A stretch of DNA of 6,028 nt from Desulfobacterales bacterium. Its GTDB lineage: Bacteria > Desulfobacterota > Desulfobacteria > Desulfobacterales > UBA5852. The notes below the pieces were generated by a model. It made no database searches. It was not told the origin of the DNA and saw nothing but the letters and a program-made list of their open reading frames with translations. Made by a program: the position numbers and the translations under genes. Shown here in pieces: positions 5,958 to 6,028 of the stretch. Each line of letters begins with the position of its first letter. The stretch's first letter is position 1. The stretch lies in NCBI GenBank assembly GCA_016735415.1, contig JAERRP010000087.1:1-6028 (forward strand), written 5' to 3'.

Positions 5958-6028
5958 TCCAGCCTTAATGAGCAACGGGATAATACAAGAACGCCGCCGG
6001 GGGCCGAAATATGCCCGTTCAAAATGAC

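Noticed and set aside
5645..6022. A 125-codon minus-strand frame over the 3' end of the MBL gene
   Set aside because: It is antisense to a complete, motif-rich hydrolase and has no family features.
5968..6027. A 19-residue ORF after the MBL gene (MSNGIIQERRRG...)
   Set aside because: It is very short, has no Shine-Dalgarno and no recognised family. The ERRR segment faintly recalls PilZ N-termini, but that is too little to call.
6011..6028. Possible start of a further plus-strand gene (MPVQND, running off the edge)
   Set aside because: Only six codons are visible, with just a GGGGG stretch ahead of them. It cannot be told from chance without sequence to the right.

Overview
The window looks like a stretch of a moderately GC-rich chromosome from an anaerobic bacterium. 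The best fit is Desulfobacterota (a sulfate-reducing deltaproteobacterium of the Desulfosarcina/Desulfococcus kind). This placement is inferred from gene content and the style of the protein sequences, namely a NIL-ferredoxin next to a CxxC-type MnmA and MtaB, and an acyltransferase-hydrolase fusion. No marker gene fixes the taxonomy. Nothing indicates a phage, plasmid, CRISPR array, rRNA or tRNA gene.

Layout. (1) Bases 1-1925, minus strand: one uninterrupted reading frame of 641 visible codons that runs off the left edge. It encodes an N-terminal PlsC-type acyltransferase domain joined to a C-terminal alpha/beta hydrolase domain. All plus-strand frames in this stretch are shadows of it. A good sigma70-type promoter (TTGATT, 17 bp, TATAAT) lies so close to its ATG that the transcript may be leaderless. 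(2) Bases 1926-2180: a divergent intergenic region with a GC-rich hairpin, a candidate plus-strand promoter, and a second hairpin whose 3' arm meets the Shine-Dalgarno of the next gene. (3) Bases 2181-4985, plus strand: a tight three-gene operon of NIL-domain 2[4Fe-4S] ferredoxin, mnmA and mtaB. The first junction is a one-base TAATG overlap and the second gap is 4 bp. (4) Bases 4986-5117: an AT-rich gap with a small inverted repeat and a possible 23-codon leader ORF. (5) Bases 5118-5957, plus strand: a complete metallo-beta-lactamase-fold hydrolase. The last 71 bases contain no supportable gene.

How the genes work together. MnmA thiolates U34 and MtaB methylthiolates t6A37, so both put sulfur into the anticodon loop, and tRNA-Lys(UUU) is the classic substrate shared by both modifications. 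The ferredoxin that opens the operon carries a NIL domain. NIL-ferredoxins are known from archaeal sulfide-dependent homocysteine synthesis. Its translational coupling to mnmA suggests it supplies electrons, or helps deliver sulfur, to one or both tRNA-sulfur enzymes. This is the most interesting hypothesis in the window. The fusion protein and the MBL hydrolase are neighbours with no evident link to tRNA thiolation.
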